Assembly (NCBI GenBank): GCA_024231955.1
Contig: JAAEPZ010000253.1
Coordinates: 124,001-188,000, forward strand
Direction: 5' to 3'
Length of the DNA stretch: 64,000 bases
Source: a bacterium
GTDB taxonomy: Bacteria; Krumholzibacteriota; Krumholzibacteriia; JACNKJ01
The notes below the pieces were generated by a model that made no database searches, was not told the DNA's origin, and saw only the letters and a list, made by a program, of their open reading frames with translations. A program made the translations under genes and the position numbers. Positions within the stretch are counted from its first letter, which is position 1, and each line of letters opens with the position of its first letter. Positions 27,139-35,910 of this stretch are shown here, piece by piece.

Positions 27139-27554
27139 GCAAGCTCCCACCAACAGGCAATCCCGGTTGCGACCAGGTGCCGATAATGCTGCGTGACAGG
27201 CGAGGAGATCAGGGGATTAATTCAACTCGACCTGACTCCAACTGCTTCGCAAGAAAGAAACCCGGTCGCGCCGATCCGATCCACCAACCGCTTCGAACTC
27301 ATTCCACGAATGCCAAGTCGCCAGTACGTAATTGCGATCATGATCCCTGTCTCCCGAAACGGGAAATTCAGCAACATTCGGTCATCTTTTCTTTACCGTC
27401 CGTCTGCGGCGGAATCAGATCGCAGTTATTCAGAGAAACAGGAATTGCCACAAAAACAGAGAACCTGTGTCTAACTAAATACAGCTCACAAGCCACCATT
27501 AAGCTCAAACAGGAACTATATGGACCCATAATGACCACAGGTTCAATAGTTAGC
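27139..27554. other. Intergenic region between divergent phosphate operons
   Basis: This stretch of about 416 bases, with the promoter that follows, separates the divergent NptA and membrane-fusion-protein genes. It is visibly more AT-rich than its surroundings. Several short frames cross it but none has a plausible ribosome site with conserved-looking protein. No hairpin with a T-run, direct-repeat array or recognisable PHO-box-like repeat series was seen. Confidence 0.5.
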
Positions 27555-27583
27555 TTGAAAGAGATAAGCACACATGTCATAAT
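27555..27583 (+). promoter_or_regulatory. Candidate sigma-70-type promoter of the VTC/DUF4956 operon
   Basis: TTGAAA (27555-27560) and CATAAT (27578-27583) are spaced by 17 bases, with five of six consensus bases in each box. Transcription would start near 27590 and leave a leader of about 117 bases before the gene at 27707. Confidence 0.6.
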
Positions 27584-27706
27584 GAGTTGGATGGACAATG
27601 AACGATCCCGCTAACATCAATCTTCCGCCTCAATCCAAGATCCGTTGAGGGGGATTGTGATGTTTAGTGTGATCTATTCCGGGATTTACGAAATAAAGGA
27701 TAATTG

Positions 27707-28819
27707 ATGCCTCTCGTCCCAACACCCCGCAAAACCCAAATGATTTGGCTGGTATTGATCGCGTGCCTGGCAGTGCTGATTCTCCTGAGTGCCGTAATCA
27801 GTATTGACGACAATGTCAGTGGCGTCTGCGAGTTGTCCCCCGCCACGATGTGGACGCTATCAGAACGGAGAGTCGGTTCATACGAATCCAAAACAGTCAA
27901 TCTGGTTTCGGGGGAGATCCTCCAGTACCGCATCTATCAATTTGACCGTCCCGCCTGCCTGGATATGGATCTCGGCGGTACTCGCGACACTTCCGGAAAC
28001 ATGATACCGGTCCATGTGGGTCAAACGGTTCTGACGATGAAATCCAGCGATCTGGAGCTGGAGATGGCCGAACGGACAACGGCCCTTGCCGAGGCCCGCA
28101 GTCTTCTTTTGACTCTGCAAGGTGGGGCCAAACCCGAAGAGATCCGTCATACCACATTGGGACTGGAGCGGAGCAGGGCCGAATTGGAGGCTTTCAGCCC
28201 GCAATACGAACGTCAGCAGCAGTTGTTTGCCGACGGGATCATCAGCGATCGGATGTGGGAGGAGACAAGTACCCAATACAGACTGCTGCAAATGGATATC
28301 AGCCTGGGTGAAGCATCACTGGATGTGATCTCCAGCGATGCCCGTCCCGAAGACATCGCAGCCGCGGAAGCCTCGATCGAGGCGCTCGAAAATGAGTTGA
28401 TCATGGTCGAGAACATGCTCTCCGCTCAGGAGATCCATTCACCTATCTCCGGGTACATGCATGTCAATCCCGATTCGGGGCTTGTCCTGAGTGTGGCCGA
28501 CATCGATACCCTCATCGTCAAGATGCTGATCCCCCAACATGTGGCTTTCAAGATCAAGCGTAACCAGGAGCTGCGCGTCGCCATCCCGGGTGCCCATTCC
28601 GGCCTGGTTGACGGTCATGTGCTGCGCATTGATCCCAACACCCTGGTGACGGCAACCGGAGCTTTCGTCGTCGTCTACGGACTGATCGACAATTCCAGCG
28701 GGCTTCTGACCTATGGCATGCAGGGCCGCTCACGTATCTATTGCGGCGAATCCACAATTCTGACTCGGATCAAAAGCAATTTGCAGCAGGCAATGAACAA
28801 GGAGTTTCTGGCGCTTTGA
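27707..28819 (+). CDS. HlyD/RND-type membrane fusion protein
   Basis: A 370-residue periplasmic adaptor-like protein with one N-terminal membrane anchor (about 10-33). Two long coiled-coil stretches (about 105-140 and 220-245) are flanked by lipoyl half-motifs; the second is IHSPISGYMHVNPDSGLVL followed by VADIDTLIVKMLIP, then a beta-barrel domain with RVAIPG. This is the standard layout of HlyD/AcrA-family fusion proteins. No ABC, RND or TolC partner is adjacent. The gene instead overlaps a VTC polyphosphate polymerase gene by four bases, so a link to polyphosphate or envelope export is possible but inferred. AAAGGA precedes the ATG. Confidence 0.82.
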   Translation: MPLVPTPRKTQMIWLVLIACLAVLILLSAVISIDDNVSGVCELSPATMWTLSERRVGSYESKTVNLVSGEILQYRIYQFDRPACLDMDLGGTRDTSGNMIPVHVGQTVLTMKSSDLELEMAERTTALAEARSLLLTLQGGAKPEEIRHTTLGLERSRAELEAFSPQYERQQQLFADGIISDRMWEETSTQYRLLQMDISLGEASLDVISSDARPEDIAAAEASIEALENELIMVENMLSAQEIHSPISGYMHVNPDSGLVLSVADIDTLIVKMLIPQHVAFKIKRNQELRVAIPGAHSGLVDGHVLRIDPNTLVTATGAFVVVYGLIDNSSGLLTYGMQGRSRIYCGESTILTRIKSNLQQAMNKEFLAL

Positions 28820-29607
28820 AAGGGCGGATCGGCATAGCACCGGGCTTGGAGCCCGACCCCTCCGAAAAGGTAAGTTGTACCGAGAACTACCACAGGTACG
28901 AGCTGAAGTACTACCTGCCCAAGACGGACAAGGAGACGATCCGCAACCTGATCGCGCCGTGGGTGGTGCACGATCGACACAGCGAAATCATGTCCGACAA
29001 GTGCTATACGGTCAGAAGCATCTACTTCGACACGGATGACCTCCTCTACTACTTCGAGAAGATGGATAGCGTCAATGTGCGCAAGAAACTGAGAGTGAGG
29101 ACCTACAATCTCAGTGAGAACAAAGCGCCCGCCTTCCTGGAGATCAAGCGCAAGGTCGGTCGACGCGGATTCAAGGAGCGGGTGATGCTGCCGCTCGAAC
29201 TCGTTGATCCCGCCCTCAACGGCAAACACTCTTCCGAGGTTCTGGGCGATCGGCCTTTTGTGGATCGTAAAGTTCTGGATCGCTTCAAGTTCAACATGAA
29301 GGTCAAATACCTGCAACCGGTTGTCCTGGTCACCTACGAGCGGGAAGCGTTCATCGGCATCGAAAATGACCGGATCCGCGTTACTTTCGACCAGAATATT
29401 CGCAGCCTTGCCAACCCCAATCTGAACCAGGTATTCGAAGAGCAGGAGCTCAGGCAGTTCGAGGATGAGAACTTCGTCCTCGAGATGAAATTCGACAACC
29501 GGATGCCCCGTTGGATGGCGCAGGTTATCCGCATGCTCAATCTGCGCTCCGAGTCCTACTCCAAATATTGCCATGCAATTGATGCATGGACACCCCATCC
29601 GCAATAG
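28816..29607 (+). CDS. VTC-domain polyphosphate polymerase-like protein
   Basis: About 263 residues forming a bacterial VTC (vacuolar transporter chaperone 4-like) tunnel domain. Basic and acidic tunnel strands are seen in order: RYELKYYLP, TVRSIYFDTDDL, KKLRVRTY, PAFLEIKRKVG, FKERVMLPLEL, VLVTYEREAF, RVTFDQNI and FVLEMKFDNRMPRWM. The yeast homologue makes polyphosphate from ATP; the regulatory SPX domain is absent, as usual in bacteria. I place the start at the TTG at 28816, overlapping the previous stop, with AAGGAG 12 bases before; the frame is open further upstream, so this is tentative. A DUF4956 gene follows, a frequent pairing. Confidence 0.85.
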   Translation: MKGRIGIAPGLEPDPSEKVSCTENYHRYELKYYLPKTDKETIRNLIAPWVVHDRHSEIMSDKCYTVRSIYFDTDDLLYYFEKMDSVNVRKKLRVRTYNLSENKAPAFLEIKRKVGRRGFKERVMLPLELVDPALNGKHSSEVLGDRPFVDRKVLDRFKFNMKVKYLQPVVLVTYEREAFIGIENDRIRVTFDQNIRSLANPNLNQVFEEQELRQFEDENFVLEMKFDNRMPRWMAQVIRMLNLRSESYSKYCHAIDAWTPHPQ

Positions 29608-29646
29608 AAAGATTCACCCCTTGCCAAGGAGACCGAGGCCCCAGAT

Positions 29647-30336
29647 ATGGATGAGATTCTTCAATCGCTAGCAATACGTCCGCTACCCTGGACCGCCGTT
29701 GAGATCATTGTAAATCTGTCGATGGCGTTCCTTCTCGGCTTGTTCATCGCCTGGGTCTACAGATCCACGCAGAGAACGCTGTTGGTCTCCTACAGCTTCG
29801 TCAATACGCTTGTAATCCTCTCGATGTTGATGACCCTCGTGATGATGGTGATCGGCAACAACATCGCGCGCGCTTTCGGCCTCGCCGGCGCCATGTCGAT
29901 TATCCGTTTCCGCACGGTGGTCAAGGATACGCGGGACACGGCGTTCGTATTCTACTCGCTTGCGTCCGGCATGGCGTCCGGAACGGGCAACATGAAGATC
30001 TCCCTGATAGGCACGCTCCTGATCGGTCTCTACCTGGCCATCCTCCACTGGACTCGCCACGGCACGGTTATCCGCAACGAATATCTGCTCACCTTCCGCA
30101 TGTTCCCCACCGATGACCCGGTGGAGAGGACGGTGTATCTGCCGTTATTCGAAAAGTTCTTCAAGCGCTACCACCTGGTGAACGTCAAGTCGACACGTAT
30201 GGGTGAGACATTGCAGCTCACGTTCCATGTCGTCCTGAAGGATCCCGAACAGGTGGAGATCGTCGTCAGCGAACTGGGCGCCCTTGAGGGCGTGCAACGG
30301 GTCGCAATCAGTTTCGGCGAGGAGGCGCAGTCCTAG
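29647..30336 (+). CDS. DUF4956-family membrane protein
   Basis: A 229-residue inner-membrane protein with four predicted helices in the first 140 residues and a soluble C-terminal domain of ferredoxin-like pattern (about 150-229). The family core is visible as GLAGAMSIIRFRTVVKDTRDTAFVFYSLASGMASGTGN. The function of DUF4956 is not established. In many genomes it sits next to VTC-domain proteins and CotH-type genes, and it does so here, 39 bases after the VTC gene. It may anchor or channel the VTC product, by analogy with the membrane helices of yeast VTC; this is inference. Confidence 0.88.
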   Translation: MDEILQSLAIRPLPWTAVEIIVNLSMAFLLGLFIAWVYRSTQRTLLVSYSFVNTLVILSMLMTLVMMVIGNNIARAFGLAGAMSIIRFRTVVKDTRDTAFVFYSLASGMASGTGNMKISLIGTLLIGLYLAILHWTRHGTVIRNEYLLTFRMFPTDDPVERTVYLPLFEKFFKRYHLVNVKSTRMGETLQLTFHVVLKDPEQVEIVVSELGALEGVQRVAISFGEEAQS

Positions 30337-30366
30337 CTCGATCTACGTGATCGAAATGGAGACATC

Positions 30367-31743
30367 ATGTTTGAGTTCATGTCATTCCTCATATCAGGAT
30401 CCAGAGCGCGGTTCTTGCTGATTCCTGCCATATTTATACCGTTGACCATCGGTGGGCTGTGCTGCAAAACCGATAATACATCCTCGACTATACCGACGGC
30501 ACCCGTCGATGATTATGAGAATCTGCAATTGGTTCGCGAATGGTTCCTGAGCCCCCTCCCACCGGAGTACGAACCCGGCACGCCGACCGACAGCATCCCG
30601 AGTGTCGGTGGTCTGGCGGATTCGCTGTCGGGACGCGGGTTTGACATTACCGCCATTGAAGATTGCGAGTATCGGCTCCGGCCCGACAACTGGCAGCGCA
30701 ACATGGATGCCAGCAAATCGGGATATATCCGCAATCTGGACCTGTTCCGGATTACGGCGGCTCCATGTACTTTGTTGACCTATCACGGGCGGGATATCGA
30801 TTCTCTGGCTATCGAGATCGTGGAGTCAAAACAATGGCTGGAGGAGCTAACCGGCAAGGATTGTCCGACTTTAGCCTATCCCTACCATGAACACGATTTC
30901 CGCACATTGGCCTTGTTGCGGGACAGCAGCTACATCTGCGCCCGGAGCGGGCAGATCAGCTATTACCCCTGGAGCGCCCACCTCCTGGGAACGAATCCGG
31001 ATGCCTGGCTTGAAACCTGGGCACACACCTCTCTATATGAAGTGCCGTTACAGATGATGTGCGGGGATGTTATGGACATCGCGCCTGAGGAGGTCGCGGA
31101 TTGGTTGGCCGCCCCCTCCCGGTTGCCGACCTGGAAACTCAATAACACCTGGATCCAGCTCTATACTCATTCGGACGACCCCACCCAGACAGGCACACCT
31201 ACGCTCGACAGGGAGCATCTTGCGGCAGTCGTAGACGCGCTGACAGCCGACAGCGAGGTCTGGATCGCTCCGATAGGTGAGATTGCCGCATGGGTGCGGC
31301 AAACCCACGTTCCGGAAGATGCCGACGGTTTCATCTGGCGACCGACAACCGGAACCTCGGTTCTGGGGCGCGAAGAGGGCCCCTGGCAAGGTCATCAATG
31401 TGCTTTCAGCTTTTCAACCGATGACGGTTTCAAAGCCAACCTTTCCTCATTCTCTCCCGTCTTCGTCGACAGGGGACTCTCCTATACGATGTATCTGAAT
31501 CCGGTACGGATCACCTACTCCGATTCTAATCCGGAATCCAACTACCTTAACTCTCTTGAGGTGACCCAACTGGCCGATGCCGGTATCGAGATCGGTTCAC
31601 ATACCATGAATCACAAACATCTACTCCAACCGGAGATCTTCCAGATCAGCTCTGACCATGGCCCGGATTTCCCTTACTGGTTTGAGATCGTCAGGGAAAA
31701 CAACCAGGCCATCGCCCGACTGTATCGGGAGATTAACGAATAG
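30367..31743 (+). CDS. Secreted polysaccharide-deacetylase-like protein with permuted motif order
   Basis: A 458-residue exported protein; the N-terminal hydrophobic segment ends in LTIGGLCC, an imperfect lipobox, so lipid anchoring is possible but unproven. The NodB-type deacetylase motifs occur out of order. The first half carries late motifs (GRDIDSLAIEIVESKQWLEEL, LAYPYHEHD, YTHSDDP, then VWIAPIGEIAAWV). The second half carries the early ones (FSFSTDDGFKANLSSF and GIEIGSHTMNHKHL) and ends soon after. Either the fold is circularly permuted or this is the remainder of two tandem domains that lost outer halves. The metal-binding Asp and His residues of motifs 1-2 are present. Fourth gene of the VTC operon. 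Confidence 0.6.
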   Translation: MFEFMSFLISGSRARFLLIPAIFIPLTIGGLCCKTDNTSSTIPTAPVDDYENLQLVREWFLSPLPPEYEPGTPTDSIPSVGGLADSLSGRGFDITAIEDCEYRLRPDNWQRNMDASKSGYIRNLDLFRITAAPCTLLTYHGRDIDSLAIEIVESKQWLEELTGKDCPTLAYPYHEHDFRTLALLRDSSYICARSGQISYYPWSAHLLGTNPDAWLETWAHTSLYEVPLQMMCGDVMDIAPEEVADWLAAPSRLPTWKLNNTWIQLYTHSDDPTQTGTPTLDREHLAAVVDALTADSEVWIAPIGEIAAWVRQTHVPEDADGFIWRPTTGTSVLGREEGPWQGHQCAFSFSTDDGFKANLSSFSPVFVDRGLSYTMYLNPVRITYSDSNPESNYLNSLEVTQLADAGIEIGSHTMNHKHLLQPEIFQISSDHGPDFPYWFEIVRENNQAIARLYREINE

Positions 31744-31754
31744 AGGTCCTCATC

Positions 31755-34280
31755 ATGCGTTTCAGGTCACTAGTCGTCGGCGGAGCTGTTTTGCTAGTCG
31801 CTGGCGGAATAACTGCTCTCTCCCTGATGAACGGGGAGCACACCGGTAATCAGGTTCCGGCCAAACATTTCATGCCCACCGAGCACCGTCTGGATTCCGA
31901 TGCAGAGCGGCTCAACCGCAAGGGGCGAAAAGAGTGGCACAAGCAGATGCATCGCGCCGCACCCGACACCGACTGGAAAGCGGTCGAGCATGCAAATGGC
32001 CTCACCCTCCAGACCCTGCGCGACAACCTGAAACGGAATAGCGACAGTTGGGAGGAGCTCGGCAGCCGCAACCTGGCCGGGAGGATTCACTGCGCCGCCG
32101 TCTCCGTCGATGGCGACAGTCTCTATGCCGGCTCCGATCTCGGCGGACTCTGGAAGGCCGACCTCAACGGCAACGGTTGGCGTCCCCTCGCCGACAATCT
32201 TTACGGCGGCGTACGCAACGGTGTCGCCGTGGCTGGAGGCGATCCGGAGGTGATCACCATCCTCTCCAACACCGAGATTGTCCGCATCAGCGACAACATG
32301 GGGGAAACCTGGCGCATGCCCCTCGGCCTCCCCTCAAATCTGAGCCAGGCCTTCCGCGTCGTTCGTGATCCCGCCGACAGCGATCGCGTCTATCTGCTCA
32401 CTTACGCCGCGGGCAGCTGGTTCCAGCTCTACCGCTCCGACAATGCCGGGCGGAGTTATACGCTGATCTACTCCCTGGGCACCACGCGCGGCGACTTCTG
32501 GGTCGACCGCGTCGACGGCGACAGCCTGTACCTCATGGTCGGCGACACATTGCACTACAGTCCCGATCATGGCGGAAGCTGGCAGGAGATCGGCTCGCTC
32601 GGCGCGCCCACTTCGCCGAGCAAAATCATCCTGACTGCCTCGGAAGCCGGCGATCCCACCTTCTATGCCGCGGCCCAGTTCTCCGGGCAATGGGAACTCT
32701 GGCGCTCGACGAACGGCGGCGTAACCTGGAGTCACATGTATGACATCAACGATTTCTGGGAGACGCTGAATTGCTCGATCACCAACAGCAACATCGTTCT
32801 CTTCGCCGGTGTGGAGAACTGGCGTTCGGCCAACGGCGGCGCATCGTTTGCGAAGGTCAACGGTTGGGGCGAATACTACAGCGATCCCCTCAACAAGCTC
32901 CACGCCGACAACCCCGGTCTGGAGTGCTACTGGGTTCCCGGCATCGGTGAGATCTTCCTCCCCTGCACCGACGGGGGCATCTATCGCAGCACCGATCACA
33001 TGATGTCGGTCACCAACATCTCAATGGAGGGGTTGGGGATCAGCCAGTACTACGACATCCATACCAGCAGCATCAATCCCGACCACCTTCTCGGCGGCGC
33101 GCAGGATCAGGGTTACCAGCAGAGTCTCGGTCCCGACGGGGACGGCCCCTGGCCTTTCGAGCAGCTGATCAGCGGCGACTACGGCCACCTCACCTCCAGC
33201 GACGGCACGCAGAACTTCGTCTTCTCCGTCTATCCCGGCTTCACTCTGCTGCAGCAGGGTGAGACCAATCCGATATTGCGCTACCTCGATTTCCCGACGG
33301 GAGCGTCGAATCTCTGGTTGCCCCCCATCGTGGCCGATCCCACCGACAGTCACGCCTACTACTTCTGCGGACGCTATCTCCACCGGGGTGTCTGGACCGG
33401 AGGCAACAACGTCTCCTACACCCAAAACCCACAGAGCTTCGCCCTGTACGGCAGCAGCTATCTGAGCGCGTTCGCCATCTCCCCGGTCGACCTGGACTCC
33501 CGGTACGCCGTCACCAATACGGGCGAATTGTGGTACAGCCACGACGGTGGCGACAACTGGGTGCACTCGCCCGACCAGGGTCCCTCAAGCCACTACTTCT
33601 ACGGCAACGCCCTCGCCTGCTCCGCCGAAGACGCCAACACCGTCTGGGTCGGCGGCAGCGGCTACAACGGCTCCGCCGTGTATGTCAGCGAGGATGGCGG
33701 CGTCAGCTGGGAGGGGCGCAGCGAGGGTCTGCCCAACACGCTCGTCTACGGCCTGGCCGTCGAGGACACCGGACTGGGACGGGTCTACGCCGCCACCGAA
33801 TCCGGTCCCTACGCCTACAACCCGCTTACCGGTAACTGGAGCTACATCGGCGGCAACGAGGTGCCCCTGACCCTGTTCTGGTGTGTCGAATGGGTATCCG
33901 CCATCGAGAAAGTCCGCTTCGGCACCTATGGCCGGGGGATCTGGGAATACACGCCGGACCTGGTTACGGCTGTAGGTGACGAGACCGCGCCCGCCGTGGA
34001 TCTGGCGCTCTCCTCCTACCCGAACCCCTTCAACCCCAACACCACCATCTGCTTCAATACCAGCGGGTTATGCGACGCATCTATAGTACTTCATGACGCC
34101 TCCGGGCGTCGAGTAAGGCAGTTGATCGACGGCCCCCGCACAGCCGGCGGTCACCAGGTGACCTGGAACGGCCTCGACGATTCCGGCCGCCCCTGCGCCA
34201 GCGGCATCTATTTGGCCCGGCTCGAAATCATTGGCGAACAGCGGGCAACCGACACGATCCGTCTGACCCTGGTCCGCTGA
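31755..34280 (+). CDS. Secreted BNR/VPS10-like beta-propeller protein with FlgD-like C-terminal sorting domain
   Basis: An 841-residue exported protein. A signal anchor (about 5-26) is followed by a helical linker and many Asp-box (BNR) repeats of the SxDxGxTW type: ISDNMGETW, RSDNAGRSY, SPDHGGSW, RSTNGGVTW, HDGGDNW and SEDGGVSW, forming one or two sialidase/sortilin-type propellers. Sialidase catalytic arginines were not recognised, so binding rather than catalysis is the safer reading. The C-terminus is a FlgD-like domain with SSYPNPFNPNTTICF, GLDDSGRPCASGIYLARLE and TLVR. GAGG stands eight bases before the ATG, 11 bases after the deacetylase-like gene. Confidence 0.82.
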   Translation: MRFRSLVVGGAVLLVAGGITALSLMNGEHTGNQVPAKHFMPTEHRLDSDAERLNRKGRKEWHKQMHRAAPDTDWKAVEHANGLTLQTLRDNLKRNSDSWEELGSRNLAGRIHCAAVSVDGDSLYAGSDLGGLWKADLNGNGWRPLADNLYGGVRNGVAVAGGDPEVITILSNTEIVRISDNMGETWRMPLGLPSNLSQAFRVVRDPADSDRVYLLTYAAGSWFQLYRSDNAGRSYTLIYSLGTTRGDFWVDRVDGDSLYLMVGDTLHYSPDHGGSWQEIGSLGAPTSPSKIILTASEAGDPTFYAAAQFSGQWELWRSTNGGVTWSHMYDINDFWETLNCSITNSNIVLFAGVENWRSANGGASFAKVNGWGEYYSDPLNKLHADNPGLECYWVPGIGEIFLPCTDGGIYRSTDHMMSVTNISMEGLGISQYYDIHTSSINPDHLLGGAQDQGYQQSLGPDGDGPWPFEQLISGDYGHLTSSDGTQNFVFSVYPGFTLLQQGETNPILRYLDFPTGASNLWLPPIVADPTDSHAYYFCGRYLHRGVWTGGNNVSYTQNPQSFALYGSSYLSAFAISPVDLDSRYAVTNTGELWYSHDGGDNWVHSPDQGPSSHYFYGNALACSAEDANTVWVGGSGYNGSAVYVSEDGGVSWEGRSEGLPNTLVYGLAVEDTGLGRVYAATESGPYAYNPLTGNWSYIGGNEVPLTLFWCVEWVSAIEKVRFGTYGRGIWEYTPDLVTAVGDETAPAVDLALSSYPNPFNPNTTICFNTSGLCDASIVLHDASGRRVRQLIDGPRTAGGHQVTWNGLDDSGRPCASGIYLARLEIIGEQRATDTIRLTLVR

Positions 34281-34305
34281 TTCCGGGAGATGACGGGACA
34301 ACGGA

Positions 34306-34337
34306 AACGCCGCGTCCACATGGACGCGGCGTTTTTC
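34306..34337 (+). terminator. Intrinsic terminator of the VTC operon
   Basis: A 13-base-pair perfect stem (34306-34318 with 34321-34333) whose right arm runs into five T residues, 25 bases after the stop of the propeller gene. Since the beta-CASP gene at 34357 converges from the other side, the hairpin may serve both strands, though the T-run is longer on the plus strand. Confidence 0.85.
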
Positions 34338-34356
34338 AAACAGGCGGGTATGGTCG

Positions 34357-35784
34357 CTACCCCTCCTCGGGCGCCGATCCGAAAAGCGGCAATCTCTCCC
34401 CGTACTCCGGCACATGAACGTCCGCAAGCCCCTTGCCCCGGAGGGATTCGGCGAGCAGCAGCGATTGCCTCTCCTCGCCATGCACCAGGAACACCCGAGA
34501 GGGCAGCGGCTTCATACCGGTGACGAAATCCAGCAGATCCATCTTGTCGGCATGGGCGCTGTAGGCGTGCAGACTGGTCACCTCGGCCCGCACCTCATAC
34601 TCGCTGCCCAGAATGCGGATCGGCGAACGCTTCTCCTCCAGGCGTCGTCCCAGCGTATGGGCCGCCTGGAAGCCGACTATCAGAACGGTGTTGCGGGGAT
34701 CCTCGATGTTGTTCTTCAGATGATGCAGAATCCGTCCCGCCTCGGCCATGCCCGATGCGGAGATGATCACGCAGGGCGCGTCGCTGGAGTTCAACGCCTT
34801 GGACTCCTCCACATCCTTGATGTAGTGCATGCGGTCGAACCCGAAGGGGTCCTCTCCGCTCTTGATGATCTCCCAGGTCTCCTCGTCAAAGCACTCCTGA
34901 TGCTCGGAGAAAATATGGCTCACCTTCACCGTCATCGGACTGTCGATATAGATGGGGATGTCGGGCAGTTCACCGGCGACCATGAGTTCGTGCAGCTCGT
35001 AGACCAGCTCCTGGCTCCGACCGACGCTGAAGGAGGGGATGATCACCTTGCCGCCCCGCTCCACCGTGCGCTTCACAATCGCCCCGAGACGCTCCTCCAC
35101 GCCGCGAATGTCCTCGTGGAAGCGATCGCCGTAGGTGCTCTCCATGATCAGGACATCGGTCGTGGGCACCCTCTCGGGGTCACGAAGAATCGGCAGGTGA
35201 TCCCGGCCGAGATCGCCGGAAAAGACGACGCGCCGGGGTTCGTCCTCCCCGACCTCCAGCTCCAGACTGACGATGGCGCTCCCCAGAATGTGTCCGGCAT
35301 CGAGTAGCCGGCAGGTCAGCCCGGGGACAACCTCGAAGTCGTCACGGTAGCGCTGCGGCGCGAGCAGCTCCAGCGTACGCTCCACGTCCTCCATGTTGTA
35401 AAGGGGTTCCACCGGCTGCGCCCCCCGCTTGAGTCGCTTGTTGAGCCAGTAGGCATCCCGCTCCTGGATATGGGCGCTGTCGGAGAGCATCACTTTGAGG
35501 AGATCGGCGGTGGCCTTGGTGGTGTAGATCGGCCCCTTGAATCCGTGACGGATCAGTGTGGGCAGATTGCCGCTGTGGTCGATATGGGCGTGGCTCAGGA
35601 TGACCGCATCCAGCTCACTCGGATCGAATGGCAGCTCCTTGTTCTTGGCCGTGGATTCGGCGCGGCGTCCCTGAAACATGCCGCAATCCAGCAGAATCCT
35701 GCGGTTGCCGATCTCCAGAAGATGCCGACTGCCGGTGACCGTTCGCGCGGCCCCCCAGAATGTGATGTTCGCGTCCTGCTTCAT
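34357..35784 (-). CDS. Beta-CASP metallo-beta-lactamase-fold ribonuclease
   Basis: A 475-residue CPSF73/TTHA0252-type protein. The metallo-beta-lactamase motifs are SHAHIDHSGNLP (motif 2), DAGHILGSA (motif 3) and FSGDLGR (motif 4). The beta-CASP insert shows motif A (MESTYGDR), motif B (SLHAYSAHADK) and motif C (VFLVHGE). Homologues of this length, without KH domains or the RNase J C-terminus, are endo- or exonucleases acting on RNA. It is a single gene with GGGAG six bases before the ATG. No partner in the window points to a specific RNA target. Confidence 0.9.
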   Translation of the reverse strand: MKQDANITFWGAARTVTGSRHLLEIGNRRILLDCGMFQGRRAESTAKNKELPFDPSELDAVILSHAHIDHSGNLPTLIRHGFKGPIYTTKATADLLKVMLSDSAHIQERDAYWLNKRLKRGAQPVEPLYNMEDVERTLELLAPQRYRDDFEVVPGLTCRLLDAGHILGSAIVSLELEVGEDEPRRVVFSGDLGRDHLPILRDPERVPTTDVLIMESTYGDRFHEDIRGVEERLGAIVKRTVERGGKVIIPSFSVGRSQELVYELHELMVAGELPDIPIYIDSPMTVKVSHIFSEHQECFDEETWEIIKSGEDPFGFDRMHYIKDVEESKALNSSDAPCVIISASGMAEAGRILHHLKNNIEDPRNTVLIVGFQAAHTLGRRLEEKRSPIRILGSEYEVRAEVTSLHAYSAHADKMDLLDFVTGMKPLPSRVFLVHGEERQSLLLAESLRGKGLADVHVPEYGERLPLFGSAPEEG

Positions 35785-35809
35785 GGTGACTCCCGGGTTG
35801 AAGAGAACC

Positions 35810-35831
35810 GCATCTCCCGGTCGGGAGACGC
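35810..35831 (-). terminator. Hairpin, possible terminator after the 35911 gene
   Basis: A 10-base-pair stem (35810-35819 with 35822-35831, one G-T pair) is followed on the minus strand by GGTTCTCTT, a poor T-run. It lies 79 bases past the stop of the propeller gene and 26 bases upstream of the beta-CASP start. Confidence 0.4.
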
Positions 35832-35910
35832 GGCGTATCTGCTCTACCGCCGAGTAACCAAAATACTCGAATGACCCCGGAAAGGGAAGCGGGTAAGCGA
35901 TCGGACCGGA

